This document shows, one piece after another, positions 26,534 through 34,587 of a stretch of DNA of 64,000 nt. The translations under genes and the position numbers were made by a program. This DNA comes from an uncultured Oscillospiraceae bacterium. Its GTDB lineage: Bacteria > Bacillota > Clostridia > Oscillospirales > Oscillospiraceae. Each line of letters opens with the position of its first letter. The first letter of the stretch is position 1. The notes under the pieces were generated by a model that worked only from the letters and a program-made list of their open reading frames with translations, searched no databases and had not been told where the DNA came from. The stretch is taken from the NCBI GenBank assembly GCA_910589155.1, contig CAJURY010000009.1, forward strand, positions 1-64,000. The letters are read 5' to 3'.

Positions 26534-27423
26534 CGCCTGCCGCCGGCCGGCCGGCAAATAACCGGCCGGTCAAGGCTGCAACAGCAAGAAAGCGCGCGCC
26601 GGTCCGCCGGCAAGAGCAGAAGGTCGCTTGGTCGCAGCCGAAACCTTATGACCGCCGAAAGCTATTTTTGCGGCTTGGCGCCGGCGCGGCTATTGCAGTG
26701 GCATTTTTGCTGAGCTTTACCATCTTTTTCAAGGTGGGGACGGTCAATATTTCCGGCTGTGAAAAGTATACGCCGGAGCTTGTCGCCAAGGCGTCTGGCA
26801 TCGAAATCGGCGATAATTTGCTGTCTTTTGGCAAAACCAGAGCGGCTGGTAAAATTATTGCGGAGCTTCCTTATGTAAAAGAAGTGCAAGTTGGTATAAA
26901 ACTGCCGGATACGGTCAATATTGTCATTGTGGAAACGGCGGCCTCCTATGCCATTGAAGGATCCGACGGGAGCTGGTGGCTTATGGATGCTGCCGGCAAG
27001 CTGCTGGAAAAGCTGGAGGGAACCGTGCCCGTGGGCTATGCAAAAATAACCGGCGTATTGGCGGGGAATCCAACGGTGAACGGCCCGTTGCACCCAGCGG
27101 CGAAGGCGGAATCGGACGAGCAGCCGGACAGCGCGGTGCAGTCCAGTACCCCGGAAGAACGCGCGGGAGCGGCTTTGGAAATTTTGGCGGGGTTGGAGAA
27201 GAATAATCTCATGAGCGACGTTACGGAAGTTGACGTTTCCGCGCTTTACGACCTGCGGCTGCGCTGCGGCGAGCAGTATGAGGTGCGTTTGGGCGGCTCA
27301 TCTGAGCTTGCGTACAAGCTATCCTATCTTTCCCAGGTTCTGTCGCAGTTGGAGGAGTATCAGGCAGGCACCATTGATCTGACGCTTGCGGAAGGTCGAA
27401 CCGCCAGGTTTGTATCGAACTGA
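26452..27423 (+). CDS. divIB: Cell-division protein DivIB/FtsQ with POTRA domain
   Basis: A 323-residue bitopic membrane protein of the divisome. A very basic, Pro/Arg-rich cytoplasmic N-terminus (1-68), a membrane helix (~73-93) and an extracytoplasmic POTRA domain (FKVGTVNISGCEKYTPELV onward) followed by the FtsQ/DivIB beta domain are visible. CGGAGGA lies before ATG 26452. It overlaps the murA end by 82 bases. DivIB works with FtsL/DivIC to control the septal PBP-SEDS pair encoded upstream. Confidence 0.9.
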   Translation: MAQEERRRQPAGRRSGRPVDRSKKRPVAPAAGRPANNRPVKAATARKRAPVRRQEQKVAWSQPKPYDRRKLFLRLGAGAAIAVAFLLSFTIFFKVGTVNISGCEKYTPELVAKASGIEIGDNLLSFGKTRAAGKIIAELPYVKEVQVGIKLPDTVNIVIVETAASYAIEGSDGSWWLMDAAGKLLEKLEGTVPVGYAKITGVLAGNPTVNGPLHPAAKAESDEQPDSAVQSSTPEERAGAALEILAGLEKNNLMSDVTEVDVSALYDLRLRCGEQYEVRLGGSSELAYKLSYLSQVLSQLEEYQAGTIDLTLAEGRTARFVSN

Positions 27424-27464
27424 GGAAAATTTACAAAAAGTTTGACATTTTGGAAGAATTTCTA

Positions 27465-27493
27465 TTGACCGCAAGGGGTTTTTCCAGTACAAT
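27465..27493 (+). promoter_or_regulatory. Promoter of ftsZ
   Basis: TTGACC at 27465-27470, a 17-base spacer and TACAAT at 27488-27493, about 70 bases before ftsZ. A short CCTGCC-type hairpin (27520-27538) lies in the leader. It gives ftsZ transcription independent of the long dcw operon. Confidence 0.7.
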
Positions 27494-27562
27494 AAAGTAA
27501 GTAAGTGTGCTATCAGCGCCTGCCGATTCAGGCAGGGGAGAAATATACATAGGAGGAGAGCA

Positions 27563-28651
27563 ATGATGTCTGAGAATTTTTCCGAGAAGGTTGTTAATAT
27601 TAAGGTCGTCGGTGTTGGCGGCGCTGGAAATAATGTTGTAAACCGTATGATTGAAAGCGATGTCACTGGCGTGGAGTTTGTTGTTGTCAATACGGATCGC
27701 CAGGATCTCAATAAGTCCAAGTGTTCCAATAAAATTCAAATTGGTGAAAAGCTCACCGGCGGCATGGGCGCTGGCTCCAAGCCTGAAATTGGTAAGAAAT
27801 CTGCCGAGGAAAGCCGGGCGGCTATCGCGAAAGTTTTGGAAGGCACCGACATGGTGTTTATCACCGCCGGTATGGGCGGCGGTACCGGTACGGGCGCTGC
27901 GCCTATTGTGGCGGATTTGGCGCATGAGGCCGGCATCCTCACAGTGGGTGTTGTGACCAAGCCCTTTAAGTTTGAAGGCGCCAATCGGATGCGCCAGGCG
28001 GAATCTGGTATCGCCAATTTGGAGGAAAAGGTTGACGCGCTTATTATCATTCCCAACGATCGGCTGAAATACGTTACCGACCAGAAGATCACCTTTGCCA
28101 ATGCTTTCGGTATTGCGGACGATGTGCTGAAGCAGGCCGTTACTTCCATTTCCGAGTTGGTAGGCTACTCTGACCGGGTGATCATCAATTTGGACTTTGC
28201 CGACGTTTCCGCTGTTATGAAAAACGCAGGTCATGCCCATATGGGTGTTGGTACCGCAACTGGTCGGGAAAAGGCGGAGCAGGCTGCGATGACGGCGGTT
28301 TCCAGTCCTTTGCTGGAGACTTCCATCAACGGCGCTACCGGCGTTCTCATCAACGTAACAGGTTCGCCCGAACTGACGCTGGAGGATGTGGAAACTGCGG
28401 CGAATATCGTCATGGAAGCAGCCAACGCGGAAGCCAATATCATTTTCGGCGCAACTTACTCCAAGGAATTTGAGGACGAGATGCAGGTAACTGTCATCGC
28501 CACTGGCTTTGAAGATCGCAAGGAAGAATCTAAGCCGCAGGCGCCTGCTTCCAAGGCCGCGCCTTATTCTGCTGCTGGTGAACGGGCGAAGACCAGTACA
28601 GTCAGCGACATCGACGATATCGACGAGATCTTTAAAATCTTTAATCGCTAA
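27563..28651 (+). CDS. ftsZ: Cell-division GTPase FtsZ
   Basis: A 362-residue tubulin homolog that forms the Z-ring. The tubulin signature GGGTGTG is at 105-111. VGVGGAGNNVVNRM (N-terminal nucleotide loop), NTDRQDL and the T7 synergy loop NLDFADV are present. The acidic-then-hydrophobic C-terminal tail DDIDEIFKIFNR is the usual docking peptide. AGGAGG precedes ATG 27563 (a second ATG follows at 27566). ftsA is not beside it, so the tail may dock with SepF or an FtsA encoded elsewhere. Confidence 0.98.
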   Translation: MMSENFSEKVVNIKVVGVGGAGNNVVNRMIESDVTGVEFVVVNTDRQDLNKSKCSNKIQIGEKLTGGMGAGSKPEIGKKSAEESRAAIAKVLEGTDMVFITAGMGGGTGTGAAPIVADLAHEAGILTVGVVTKPFKFEGANRMRQAESGIANLEEKVDALIIIPNDRLKYVTDQKITFANAFGIADDVLKQAVTSISELVGYSDRVIINLDFADVSAVMKNAGHAHMGVGTATGREKAEQAAMTAVSSPLLETSINGATGVLINVTGSPELTLEDVETAANIVMEAANAEANIIFGATYSKEFEDEMQVTVIATGFEDRKEESKPQAPASKAAPYSAAGERAKTSTVSDIDDIDEIFKIFNR

Positions 28652-28665
28652 TTCGTTTTTGTATC

Positions 28666-28701
28666 GCCCCCAGGAAATTTTTCGCAGGAATTCCTGGGGG
28701 C
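28666..28701 (+). terminator. Hairpin after ftsZ
   Basis: An 11-bp stem (GCCCCCAGGAA / TTCCTGGGGGC) with a 14-base loop lies 15 bases after the ftsZ stop. No clear T run follows, so it may be a weak terminator or an mRNA-stabilising end. Confidence 0.5.
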
Positions 28702-28860
28702 TATTCGACTGCCCAAAATTCTTAAAAACGTTTTCGAGGGTTTTCTTGCGAAAAATACTTAATTTGTAGTGTATTGATCAAAAACAGCTTTTTTGCATCT
28801 TTGTTATATTGTTTTAAAACTTTCATGATCAGTTACACATAAAAATTTGGAGGTTCTATA

Positions 28861-29157
28861 ATGAATAACAGAAACAGAAAAACAGATCCTAACAGCAGCT
28901 TGTACCGCGCCATTCTGACCCTTCGCACCCCGGAAGAATGTTACCAGTTCTTTTCAGATTTGTGCACCGTGCCGGAAATGAATGCCATGGAGCAGCGTTT
29001 TGAGGTCGCGCAGCTTTTGGATCAGGGTTTGATCTACAATAAGATTTTGGAAGAAACCGGCGCCAGCAGCGCAACCATCAGCCGTGTGAACCGTTCCTTG
29101 AATTATGGCAACGATGGGTATCGTATGGTGATCGGGCGTATGGAAGAGGGCAAATGA
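28861..29157 (+). CDS. YerC/YecD-family TrpR-like regulator
   Basis: A 98-residue helical protein of the TrpR-like YerC/YecD family. The segment TPEECYQFFSDLCTVPEMNAMEQRFEVAQLL followed by a helix-turn-helix (YNKILEETGASSATISRVNRSL) is diagnostic. The effector is unknown; a role in amino-acid metabolism is usually presumed. TTGGAGG precedes ATG 28861. The methyltransferase gene starts in its stop codon (ATGA), so the two are coupled. Confidence 0.88.
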   Translation: MNNRNRKTDPNSSLYRAILTLRTPEECYQFFSDLCTVPEMNAMEQRFEVAQLLDQGLIYNKILEETGASSATISRVNRSLNYGNDGYRMVIGRMEEGK

Positions 29158-29894
29158 GCGCCTATGGTTCCTTGGCAGTCTCCTATGACCGCCTGACCAA
29201 TGATGTAAAATATGACGAAATGCTATCCTTCGCGTTGTCCGTTTTGGCTGCGGAGGATAGCGCGCCTGTTTCTGTGCTGGATCTTGCCTGTGGTACTGGT
29301 TCTATGTCCTATCGTTTAGCGAAGTTGGGCTATCAGGTCATCGGTGCAGATCTGTCGGAGGACATGCTGACGGTCGCTTATGATAAGTGCGCTGCGCTTT
29401 CCAACTGCCCACAGTTTATCTGCCAGAAAATGCAGCGGTTGCGTCTGCCGCAGCCGGTGGACTGGGTTTTGTGCTGTCTGGATTCCATCGACTATCTGCT
29501 GGATCCCAGGGATTGCCAGCAAACCTTCCGCAGGGTCTATCAGGCGCTTGCGCCAGGCGGGATTTTCCTTTTTGACGTCAACACCCCGGAAAAGCTCCGC
29601 GCTATGGACGGACAGGTGTTTTTGGACGAGGATGAGGACGTGTACTGTGTCTGGCGGGGCAGCTTCGATGAAGCAAAAAATATCTGCTATTATGGGATGG
29701 ATCTGTTTCAGAAACAGGGAAGGCTATGGAAGCGCAGTTTTGAAGAACACGCCGAGTACGCTTATTCCGCCGAGCAGCTTACCTTGTTTCTTCAGGAAGC
29801 GGGTTTTTGCGAGATTGCCATTTTCGGGGATTGCCGTTTGGAGCCGCCCCAAGCAGGAGAACAGCGAATTTTTATCAAAGCGCGTAAGAGGTAA
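29154..29894 (+). CDS. Class I SAM-dependent methyltransferase
   Basis: A 246-residue Rossmann methyltransferase: motif I VLDLACGTGSMSYRLA near 43-57, GADLSEDML (acidic loop) and LPQPVDWVLCCLDSIDYL. This is the small-molecule or tRNA-type methyltransferase group often found next to hslO or yerC-like genes. The N-terminal AYGSLAVSYDRLTNDVKYDE fits the YqeM-like branch. The substrate cannot be deduced. It overlaps the preceding gene by four bases and lies three bases before hslO. Confidence 0.85.
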   Translation: MSAYGSLAVSYDRLTNDVKYDEMLSFALSVLAAEDSAPVSVLDLACGTGSMSYRLAKLGYQVIGADLSEDMLTVAYDKCAALSNCPQFICQKMQRLRLPQPVDWVLCCLDSIDYLLDPRDCQQTFRRVYQALAPGGIFLFDVNTPEKLRAMDGQVFLDEDEDVYCVWRGSFDEAKNICYYGMDLFQKQGRLWKRSFEEHAEYAYSAEQLTLFLQEAGFCEIAIFGDCRLEPPQAGEQRIFIKARKR

Positions 29895-29897
29895 GAT

Positions 29898-30776
29898 ATG
29901 AAGGATTATATGGTTCGAGCCATGTCGAAAGACGGCTATGTGAAGGCTGTAGCCATTCGCTCTACGGAGCTTGTTCGCCGGGGGGCGCAGATTCAAAAGA
30001 CTACGCCGACAGCCACAGCGGCCCTTGGACGGGCTTTGACGGCAGCTTCCATGATGGGCAATATGCAGAAAATTGAAAATGGCTCCGTGACCTTGCAGTT
30101 TAAGGGCGGCGGTCCTCTGGGAACGATTTTGTGCGTTTCCGACGCGATGGGCAACGTTCGTGGGTATGTGCAGAATCCCGCAATATCCTTATTGGAAAAG
30201 TATCAGGGTAAACTGGACGTCGGCGCGGCTGTGGGCACAAACGGTATGCTCACCGTCATTCGCGACCTGCAAATGAAAGAGCCGTACGTGGGAAGCGTGG
30301 AACTGGTTTCCGGTGAGATTGCCGATGACGTGACCGCTTACTTTGCACAGAGCGAGCAGACCCCTACTGCCTGCGCCTTGGGCGTGCTGGTAGATCGGGA
30401 TCAAAGCGTAAAGGTTGCGGGCGGGTATTTATTTCAATTGCTGCCCGGCGCGCCGGATTCTGTTATTGATCAATTGGAGCAGGGAATCCAAAAGGCCGGC
30501 GCGGTGACGGTTATGCTGGACGCGGGTATGACCCCGGAGCAGATGCTGGAGGTTGCGGCAGGTGCGCTGGAATTGGAATTGCTGGAAAAGACGGAAGTGG
30601 CGTACAAATGCTATTGCAGCCGTGACCGCGTGACATCTACGCTGATTAGTCTTGGGCGGCAGGAGTTGGAGCAGATTGTGTCGGAAAAGGAGACCATCCA
30701 CATTGAGTGCCAATTTTGCGACGAAGATTATTCTTTTACAGCGGATGAAATTGCGGAAATTTTGAAAAGTCTGTAA
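29898..30776 (+). CDS. hslO: Redox-regulated chaperone Hsp33
   Basis: A 292-residue Hsp33, a holdase activated by oxidative unfolding of its zinc domain. The C-terminal switch has both cysteine pairs, CYC (in YKCYCSRDR) and CQFC (in CQFCDEDY). The N-terminal MKDYMVRAMSKDGYVKAVAI and GPLGTILCVSDAMGNVRGYV are typical. ATG 29898 is three bases after the methyltransferase stop. An oxidation-triggered chaperone suits a strict anaerobe that meets oxygen. Confidence 0.95.
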   Translation: MKDYMVRAMSKDGYVKAVAIRSTELVRRGAQIQKTTPTATAALGRALTAASMMGNMQKIENGSVTLQFKGGGPLGTILCVSDAMGNVRGYVQNPAISLLEKYQGKLDVGAAVGTNGMLTVIRDLQMKEPYVGSVELVSGEIADDVTAYFAQSEQTPTACALGVLVDRDQSVKVAGGYLFQLLPGAPDSVIDQLEQGIQKAGAVTVMLDAGMTPEQMLEVAAGALELELLEKTEVAYKCYCSRDRVTSTLISLGRQELEQIVSEKETIHIECQFCDEDYSFTADEIAEILKSL

Positions 30777-30879
30777 TTGTTTTGGAAATTTGGAATTTTT
30801 GGAATATTTCTCTAAAGGCAGATATAAAAAGTTCTGAAAAATAGATGCAAAAAATTTCTAAAAAAATCCAAAAAAGGGC

Positions 30880-30908
30880 TTGACAAAACGGGGGTTCGTG
30901 TGTATAAT
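30880..30908 (+). promoter_or_regulatory. Consensus promoter of the tRNA operon
   Basis: A perfect TTGACA (30880-30885), 17-base spacer, and perfect TATAAT (30903-30908), about 45 bases before the first tRNA. Confidence 0.88.
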
Positions 30909-30955
30909 AATATCCGTCGCTGAGATGTGAACAGCACAAACGAAGCGAATGGTAA

Positions 30956-31031
30956 GGGAGCATAGCTCAGCTGGGAGAGCACATGCCTTACAAGCATGGG
31001 GTCACAGGTTCGAGCCCTGTTGTTCCCACCA
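30956..31031 (+). tRNA. tRNA-Val (anticodon TAC)
   Basis: A complete cloverleaf with acceptor GGGAGCA/TGTTCCC, D-arm AGCTCAGCTGGGAGAGC, and an anticodon stem CATGC/GCATG enclosing CTTACAA (TAC at 34-36). The T-arm has GGTTCGAGCC and CCA is encoded (31029-31031). First gene of the five-tRNA operon. Confidence 0.95.
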
Positions 31032-31059
31032 TTTGACCCTGAATCCCCCCGAACTGCCT

Positions 31060-31136
<77 letters not shown>

Positions 31137-31179
31137 TTTTTTCTTCGCTCCTGCGAAGGAGCGGAGAAAAAATAAGTTT

Positions 31180-31255
<76 letters not shown>

Positions 31256-31260
31256 AATAT

Positions 31261-31336
31261 GCGGGTGTAGCTCATCCGGTAGAGCGCCACCTTGCCAAGG
31301 TGGAGGTAGCGAGTTCGAGCCTCGTCACCCGCTCCA
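31261..31336 (+). tRNA. tRNA-Gly (anticodon GCC)
   Basis: Acceptor GCGGGTG pairs with CACCCGC. The anticodon stem CCACC/GGTGG encloses TTGCCAA (GCC). The T-loop GTTCGAGCC, discriminator T and encoded CCA are present. Confidence 0.95.
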
Positions 31337-31341
31337 AATAG

Positions 31342-31370
31342 ATCAGGAACGCGCAAGTCGTTCCTGATTT
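31342..31370 (+). terminator. Hairpin between tRNA-Gly and tRNA-Cys
   Basis: A perfect 9-bp stem (ATCAGGAAC/GTTCCTGAT) with a 9-base loop and only a few T residues after it. It may be a processing signal or a partial terminator inside the tRNA operon. Confidence 0.4.
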
Positions 31371-31375
31371 CATAT

Positions 31376-31450
31376 GGTACCGTGGCCAAGTGGTAAGGCA
31401 AAGGTCTGCAAAACCTTTATTCCCCAGTTCAAATCTGGGCGGTACCTCCA
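31376..31450 (+). tRNA. tRNA-Cys (anticodon GCA)
   Basis: Acceptor GGTACCG pairs with CGGTACC. The anticodon stem AAGGT/ACCTT encloses CTGCAAA (GCA). The T-arm has GTTCAAATC, discriminator T, and CCA is encoded. Last tRNA of the operon. Confidence 0.95.
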
Positions 31451-31495
31451 AAAATCGACAGGTCTTATTAGAGACTTGTCGATTTTTATATTTTT
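31450..31495 (+). terminator. Terminator of the tRNA operon
   Basis: A 16-bp stem (31450-31465 with 31472-31487, one G-T pair) whose last bases form the T tract, directly after tRNA-Cys. Confidence 0.9.
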
Positions 31496-31600
31496 ATGAT
31501 TGCACACAAAAATAAATTGCGGAGAATCCGTGTTGATCAATACTTGGATGCGTTGGGACGCGAATGTGAGGACAAGACTCGATCGGCATTCAAAAAGTAA
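31496..31600 (+). pseudogene. 34-codon open frame, possible gene remnant
   Basis: ATG 31496 opens a 34-residue frame whose composition looks protein-like (basic start, then DQYLDALGRECEDKTRSAFK). It starts inside the T tract of the tRNA terminator and has no ribosome-binding site. It could be the tail of a gene lost or left by an integration event beside the tRNA genes, or chance. No family is recognised. Confidence 0.25.
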
Positions 31601-32030
31601 AATATTTTTTTAGCGCTCTGATTTTTTTTGAAAAACAAAGCGCCAATATTTTTCTTCGCATTCTTTCCATAACATAAACGAGAAAATAATAATCAGGCGC
31701 TTTTTTGTGGATCCCTTGACGATTTGTTCCGGCTCTCAAATGAAGCCTGTCGAGTTTTATTTTATCTTTACCTTATGAAGCTATTGCTTGCGTTCTTTTG
31801 ACAATTTGGAGGGGAAAGCATTCTGGGAATGCCGCTCTACCCCTCCAGTTCGCCTGTAGCGAAGGAAATGCTGAGCGGCGGGAGAGAGGGGACGGTTGTA
31901 CATAAAACGTCCGACAGGCGCGCCTGCGGGATGTTGCGCGGTTTTCTAATATGAAATTTGGGAAGAAAATGGAAAACGCTGGGTTTCTCAAAATAAGCAC
32001 CCTAATTTTCTGATTTTTTCCTAAAAACAA
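31601..32030. other. 430-base non-coding stretch with several hairpins
   Basis: No supportable gene. An AT-rich part (31601-31710) holds an AAAGCGCC...GGCGCTTT stem around a long loop followed by T residues. 31717-31753 can fold (CTTGAC/GTCGAG with an inner GGCT/AGCC). 31809-31847 forms a GGAGGGG/CCCCTCC stem enclosing GCATTC/GAATGC. 31850-31945 holds further small GC-rich stems. The function is unknown. Confidence 0.45.
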
Positions 32031-32059
32031 TTGACAAAACATAGATTATTCTGTATAAT
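32031..32059 (+). promoter_or_regulatory. Consensus promoter of rpsF-ssb-rpsR
   Basis: A perfect TTGACA (32031-32036), 17-base spacer and perfect TATAAT (32054-32059). Confidence 0.88.
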
Positions 32060-32084
32060 AAGCAAGTCTGCGAATGCAGATATA

Positions 32085-32112
32085 TCCTTGCTGCTGGCGC
32101 GACCGGCAGCCT
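32085..32112 (+). promoter_or_regulatory. Possible S6:S18-binding leader hairpin of rpsF
   Basis: The leader contains a GCTGCTGG/CCGGCAGC stem whose 3' side carries ACCGGCAGC. This resembles the conserved CCG-containing hairpin through which the S6:S18 complex represses rpsF operons in many bacteria. The match is by eye, not by a covariance model. Confidence 0.45.
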
Positions 32113-32136
32113 GAAGTCCAAAAGGAGGTGCAAAAC

Positions 32137-32433
32137 ATGGCTAAGATTTCCGCAAAGTACAAGGTGATGTACATCATCGACCCCGCAGTTGGTGAAGAAG
32201 GCATCGCTGCTCTCGTGGAGAAATTCAAGGCAATGGTGGAAGCGGAGGGTACTCTTACGAGCCTGGATGAGCTGGGCAAGCGTCGTCTTGCTTATCCCAT
32301 CAACGATCTGCCCGAAGGCTATTATATTCGTATGACCTGCGAATGCAAGCCTGAGCTCCCTGCTGAGCTGGATCGCGTTCTGAAGATTACAGAAGGCGTG
32401 CTCCGTTCTCTCATCACGGTTGAGAACGAGTAA
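32137..32433 (+). CDS. rpsF: 30S ribosomal protein S6
   Basis: A 98-residue S6, which pairs with S18 on the platform of the small subunit. YKVMYIIDPAVGEEGIAALVEKF and ELGKRRLAYPINDLPEGYY are characteristic. ATG 32137 follows AAAGGAGGTG at 32121-32130; an upstream in-frame start would take in the leader hairpin. The operon order S6-SSB-S18 is conserved in Firmicutes, and both partner proteins of the S6:S18 complex are encoded here. Confidence 0.96.
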   Translation: MAKISAKYKVMYIIDPAVGEEGIAALVEKFKAMVEAEGTLTSLDELGKRRLAYPINDLPEGYYIRMTCECKPELPAELDRVLKITEGVLRSLITVENE

Positions 32434-32445
32434 GGAGGCTCTCGG

Positions 32446-32952
32446 ATGCTGAACCACATTGTTCTCATGGGTCGTCTTACCCGCGACCCGGAACTTCGCC
32501 GCACCGGCACAGGAATTGCCGTTGCGTCCTTTACGCTGGCGGTTGATCGGGATTTTGGTTCCCGCGACGGCGGCGAAAAGGAAACGGATTTCATCGACAT
32601 CGTTGCTTGGCGAAACACAGCGGAGTTTGTCTCCAAGTATTTTGCCAAGGGTCGCATGGCGGTGGTTTCCGGTCGTCTCCAGATTCGCAACTGGAACGAT
32701 AAGGATGGAAACAAGCGGCGTTCAGCCGAAGTTGTAGCGGATAACGTATACTTTGGCGATAGTAAGCGGGATGCCGATTCCGCTGGCAACTACGGCGGCA
32801 ACAGCTATGCCTCCGGCGGTTATACCGGCGGCTATGGCAGCATGCAGCCTGCTGCTCCCGCGCCCAGCAATTTTGGCGGCTACAGCGCGCCCAGCGCTCC
32901 TGCTTCCGATTTTGCTATGCTGGAAGACGATGACGCCCAGCTTCCGTTCTAA
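32446..32952 (+). CDS. ssb: Single-stranded DNA-binding protein
   Basis: A 168-residue SSB: OB-fold domain 1-105 (LNHIVLMGRLTRDPELRRTGTG, VSGRLQIRNWNDKDG), then a Gly/Ser/Tyr-rich flexible linker. The acidic tip DDDAQLPF is the docking site for replication and repair partners. AAGGAGG lies before ATG 32446, 12 bases after rpsF. Length and tail are those of the main replicative SSB. Confidence 0.97.
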   Translation: MLNHIVLMGRLTRDPELRRTGTGIAVASFTLAVDRDFGSRDGGEKETDFIDIVAWRNTAEFVSKYFAKGRMAVVSGRLQIRNWNDKDGNKRRSAEVVADNVYFGDSKRDADSAGNYGGNSYASGGYTGGYGSMQPAAPAPSNFGGYSAPSAPASDFAMLEDDDAQLPF

Positions 32953-32991
32953 CTGAATTTTTCCAAACGAGACTTACGAAGGAGGATTATC

Positions 32992-33225
32992 ATGGCTAAC
33001 GATCGCATGCGGCCCCGGAAGCGTAAGAAGGTATGTAACTTCTGCGTGGACAAGATGACCGCCATCGACTACGAAGATACCGCCAAGCTGCGCCGTTATC
33101 TGTCCGAGCGCGGCAAGATTCTGCCCCGCCGTACAACCGGCACCTGCGCTGCCCATCAGCGCCAGTTGACTGTCGCCATCAAGCGCGCCCGTCAGATTGC
33201 TCTGCTGCCTTATGTAGCGGACTAA
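32992..33225 (+). CDS. rpsR: 30S ribosomal protein S18
   Basis: A 77-residue basic protein that binds S6. RKKVCNFC, DYEDTAKLRRYLSERGKILPRR and GTCAAHQRQLTVAIKRARQ are diagnostic. Two close cysteines (CNFC) near the N-terminus plus C52/H55 suggest a zinc-binding (C+) type S18. GAAGGAGG precedes ATG 32992. Confidence 0.97.
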   Translation: MANDRMRPRKRKKVCNFCVDKMTAIDYEDTAKLRRYLSERGKILPRRTTGTCAAHQRQLTVAIKRARQIALLPYVAD

Positions 33226-33248
33226 GTGGTATCACTTATATGTAAAGT

Positions 33249-33280
33249 AAGCGCCGCCCTTTATAAGGCGGCGCTTTCAG
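33249..33280 (+). terminator. Terminator of rpsF-ssb-rpsR
   Basis: A 10-bp stem (AAGCGCCGCC/GGCGGCGCTT) with an 8-base loop lies 23 bases after the rpsR stop, followed by a short T-containing stretch. Confidence 0.75.
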
Positions 33281-33285
33281 CATTT

Positions 33286-33427
33286 CAAGTAAGTCCTTAC
33301 TCCTTGCGAGTCGGCGAAACCGACGTGGCAATTTACTTGGATAGCTATTATCTTTTCTCAAAATAGTAGGAAAGAATTTTTTTACATTGCCGCACCGAAC
33401 TGCGGACAGGCTTGCAATGTTTTTTGT
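33286..33427. other. Structured non-coding stretch, possible small RNA
   Basis: Between two terminators lie nested stems. CAAGTAA (33286-) pairs with TTTACTTG (to ~33340), enclosing TTGC/GCAA and a perfect GTCGG-CGAAA-CCGAC hairpin. A second structure, ACATTGC...GCAATGT (about 33384-33421), encloses CGCA/TGCG and ends in TTTTTT like an intrinsic terminator. It could be an independent small RNA; no known family is recognised. Confidence 0.4.
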
Positions 33428-33433
33428 AATCTA

Positions 33434-33472
33434 AGCCCAGCGACCCTCTCTGGGGGATCGCTGGGCTTTTGG
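33434..33472. terminator. Terminator between rpsR region and the DHHW gene
   Basis: A long stem AAGCCCAGCGACC / GGATCGCTGGGCTT (one bulge) with a CTCTCTGG-type loop, followed by TTT on the plus strand. It separates convergent units. Confidence 0.7.
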
Positions 33473-33498
33473 AGTTTGCTGGGTATTATGATGGCGCT

Positions 33499-34575
33499 TT
33501 ATCTGAAAATTTGATTGGTATTCAAAATCAGGGTACTGTAAGCGAATAAAACGTCCTGATTTTGAAAATCAATATAATCTTTCAGCACACTGTCCGGGAT
33601 ATAACGCAGGTCTACCAAAATGATTTCACTGTAATGATCCAAAAGCAGCGGCGCAAGGCTGCTACCAAAGGAATCACGGAAAAATACAAGCCTGCGCTCG
33701 GTTTCTGCTTTGGGGTTGGTTATGATTTCCAACGCGGCGGGGCCGGAAAGATAAACAGAGTAGGGGTCTTGACTGGTGAGTTTTTCCATGTCATAAATGC
33801 TTCCCGTTTGATTCGTTTCCAGATTGTACACGCTGGCGGCGCGGGTAGCGTCGCTTTCCAGAATCGTCAGGGTTTCAGCAGGCAGGGGCAAAGCAGCCTG
33901 TCCATAATAAGCGCCATAAAAGGAGAATTGTTGCTTTTCAAAGGCGTCGGCGGGTGTAAAGTCCAGATACGCGCCCAGACGTGCAACGGCGTTTTCCAGC
34001 GATTCCTGCCGCCAGTGGGGATCCGTGACGTAGTAACTGTTTGCGTTCAGGCAGTCCAAGAGGGGAATATAGGTCAGGTCAGGAAGCTTGCTTGCAAGCA
34101 TCGATTCCATTTTCCCATAGTCCAAAACAGGGAAGGAGCCGGCGAGATACTGATTTTTATCTGGAATTATACTGTAAAAAACCCGGCAATCGGTATGCTC
34201 CAAATATGCCTTCTGGATTTTTCTGATTTTTTCACAGACTGCGTTTACTGCGTCCTCGCTGAACGGATCGTCCAGCTTGCCAATGGAATTGCCGGAAAAA
34301 TAGTACCCGTTGTTGTCCAGCCGACCGAAAAGATTATAGGCGGATAGCGCCTTCAAGGTGCGAAAATTGTCCCGCAGGGGGAATTGATCGGTGGCAGCTT
34401 CCTCGGCCTGCCGGGTAAAGCTGCCGGAGGATAAGGATTTCCAGGTAAGCTTTGGCCATTGGGTGAGATTCCGCCGCTCCGCAGAGGAAACCTTTGTCCG
34501 CCCCAAAAGCATCCAGACGCCCAGGGTCAGCAAAAGTGTGGCCAGCAGGAAAAGCGTGATTTGTTTTCTTCTCAT
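33499..34575 (-). CDS. DHHW-family (AlgX/AlgJ-like) extracytoplasmic protein
   Basis: A 358-residue protein with an N-terminal hydrophobic segment (~6-25) and an SGNH/AlgX-like domain. The partial family marks are DPHWRQES near residue 190 (the DHHW motif, but with Pro for the first His) and FFRDSFGSSLAPLL near 298, which carries the candidate nucleophile serine. Such proteins work with MBOAT acyltransferases to O-acetylate exported polysaccharide. The start has GGAGG upstream. It lies 12 bases after the MBOAT gene, in one operon. Confidence 0.82.
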   Translation of the reverse strand: MRRKQITLFLLATLLLTLGVWMLLGRTKVSSAERRNLTQWPKLTWKSLSSGSFTRQAEEAATDQFPLRDNFRTLKALSAYNLFGRLDNNGYYFSGNSIGKLDDPFSEDAVNAVCEKIRKIQKAYLEHTDCRVFYSIIPDKNQYLAGSFPVLDYGKMESMLASKLPDLTYIPLLDCLNANSYYVTDPHWRQESLENAVARLGAYLDFTPADAFEKQQFSFYGAYYGQAALPLPAETLTILESDATRAASVYNLETNQTGSIYDMEKLTSQDPYSVYLSGPAALEIITNPKAETERRLVFFRDSFGSSLAPLLLDHYSEIILVDLRYIPDSVLKDYIDFQNQDVLFAYSTLILNTNQIFR

Positions 34576-34587
34576 GAGGCAGACCTC

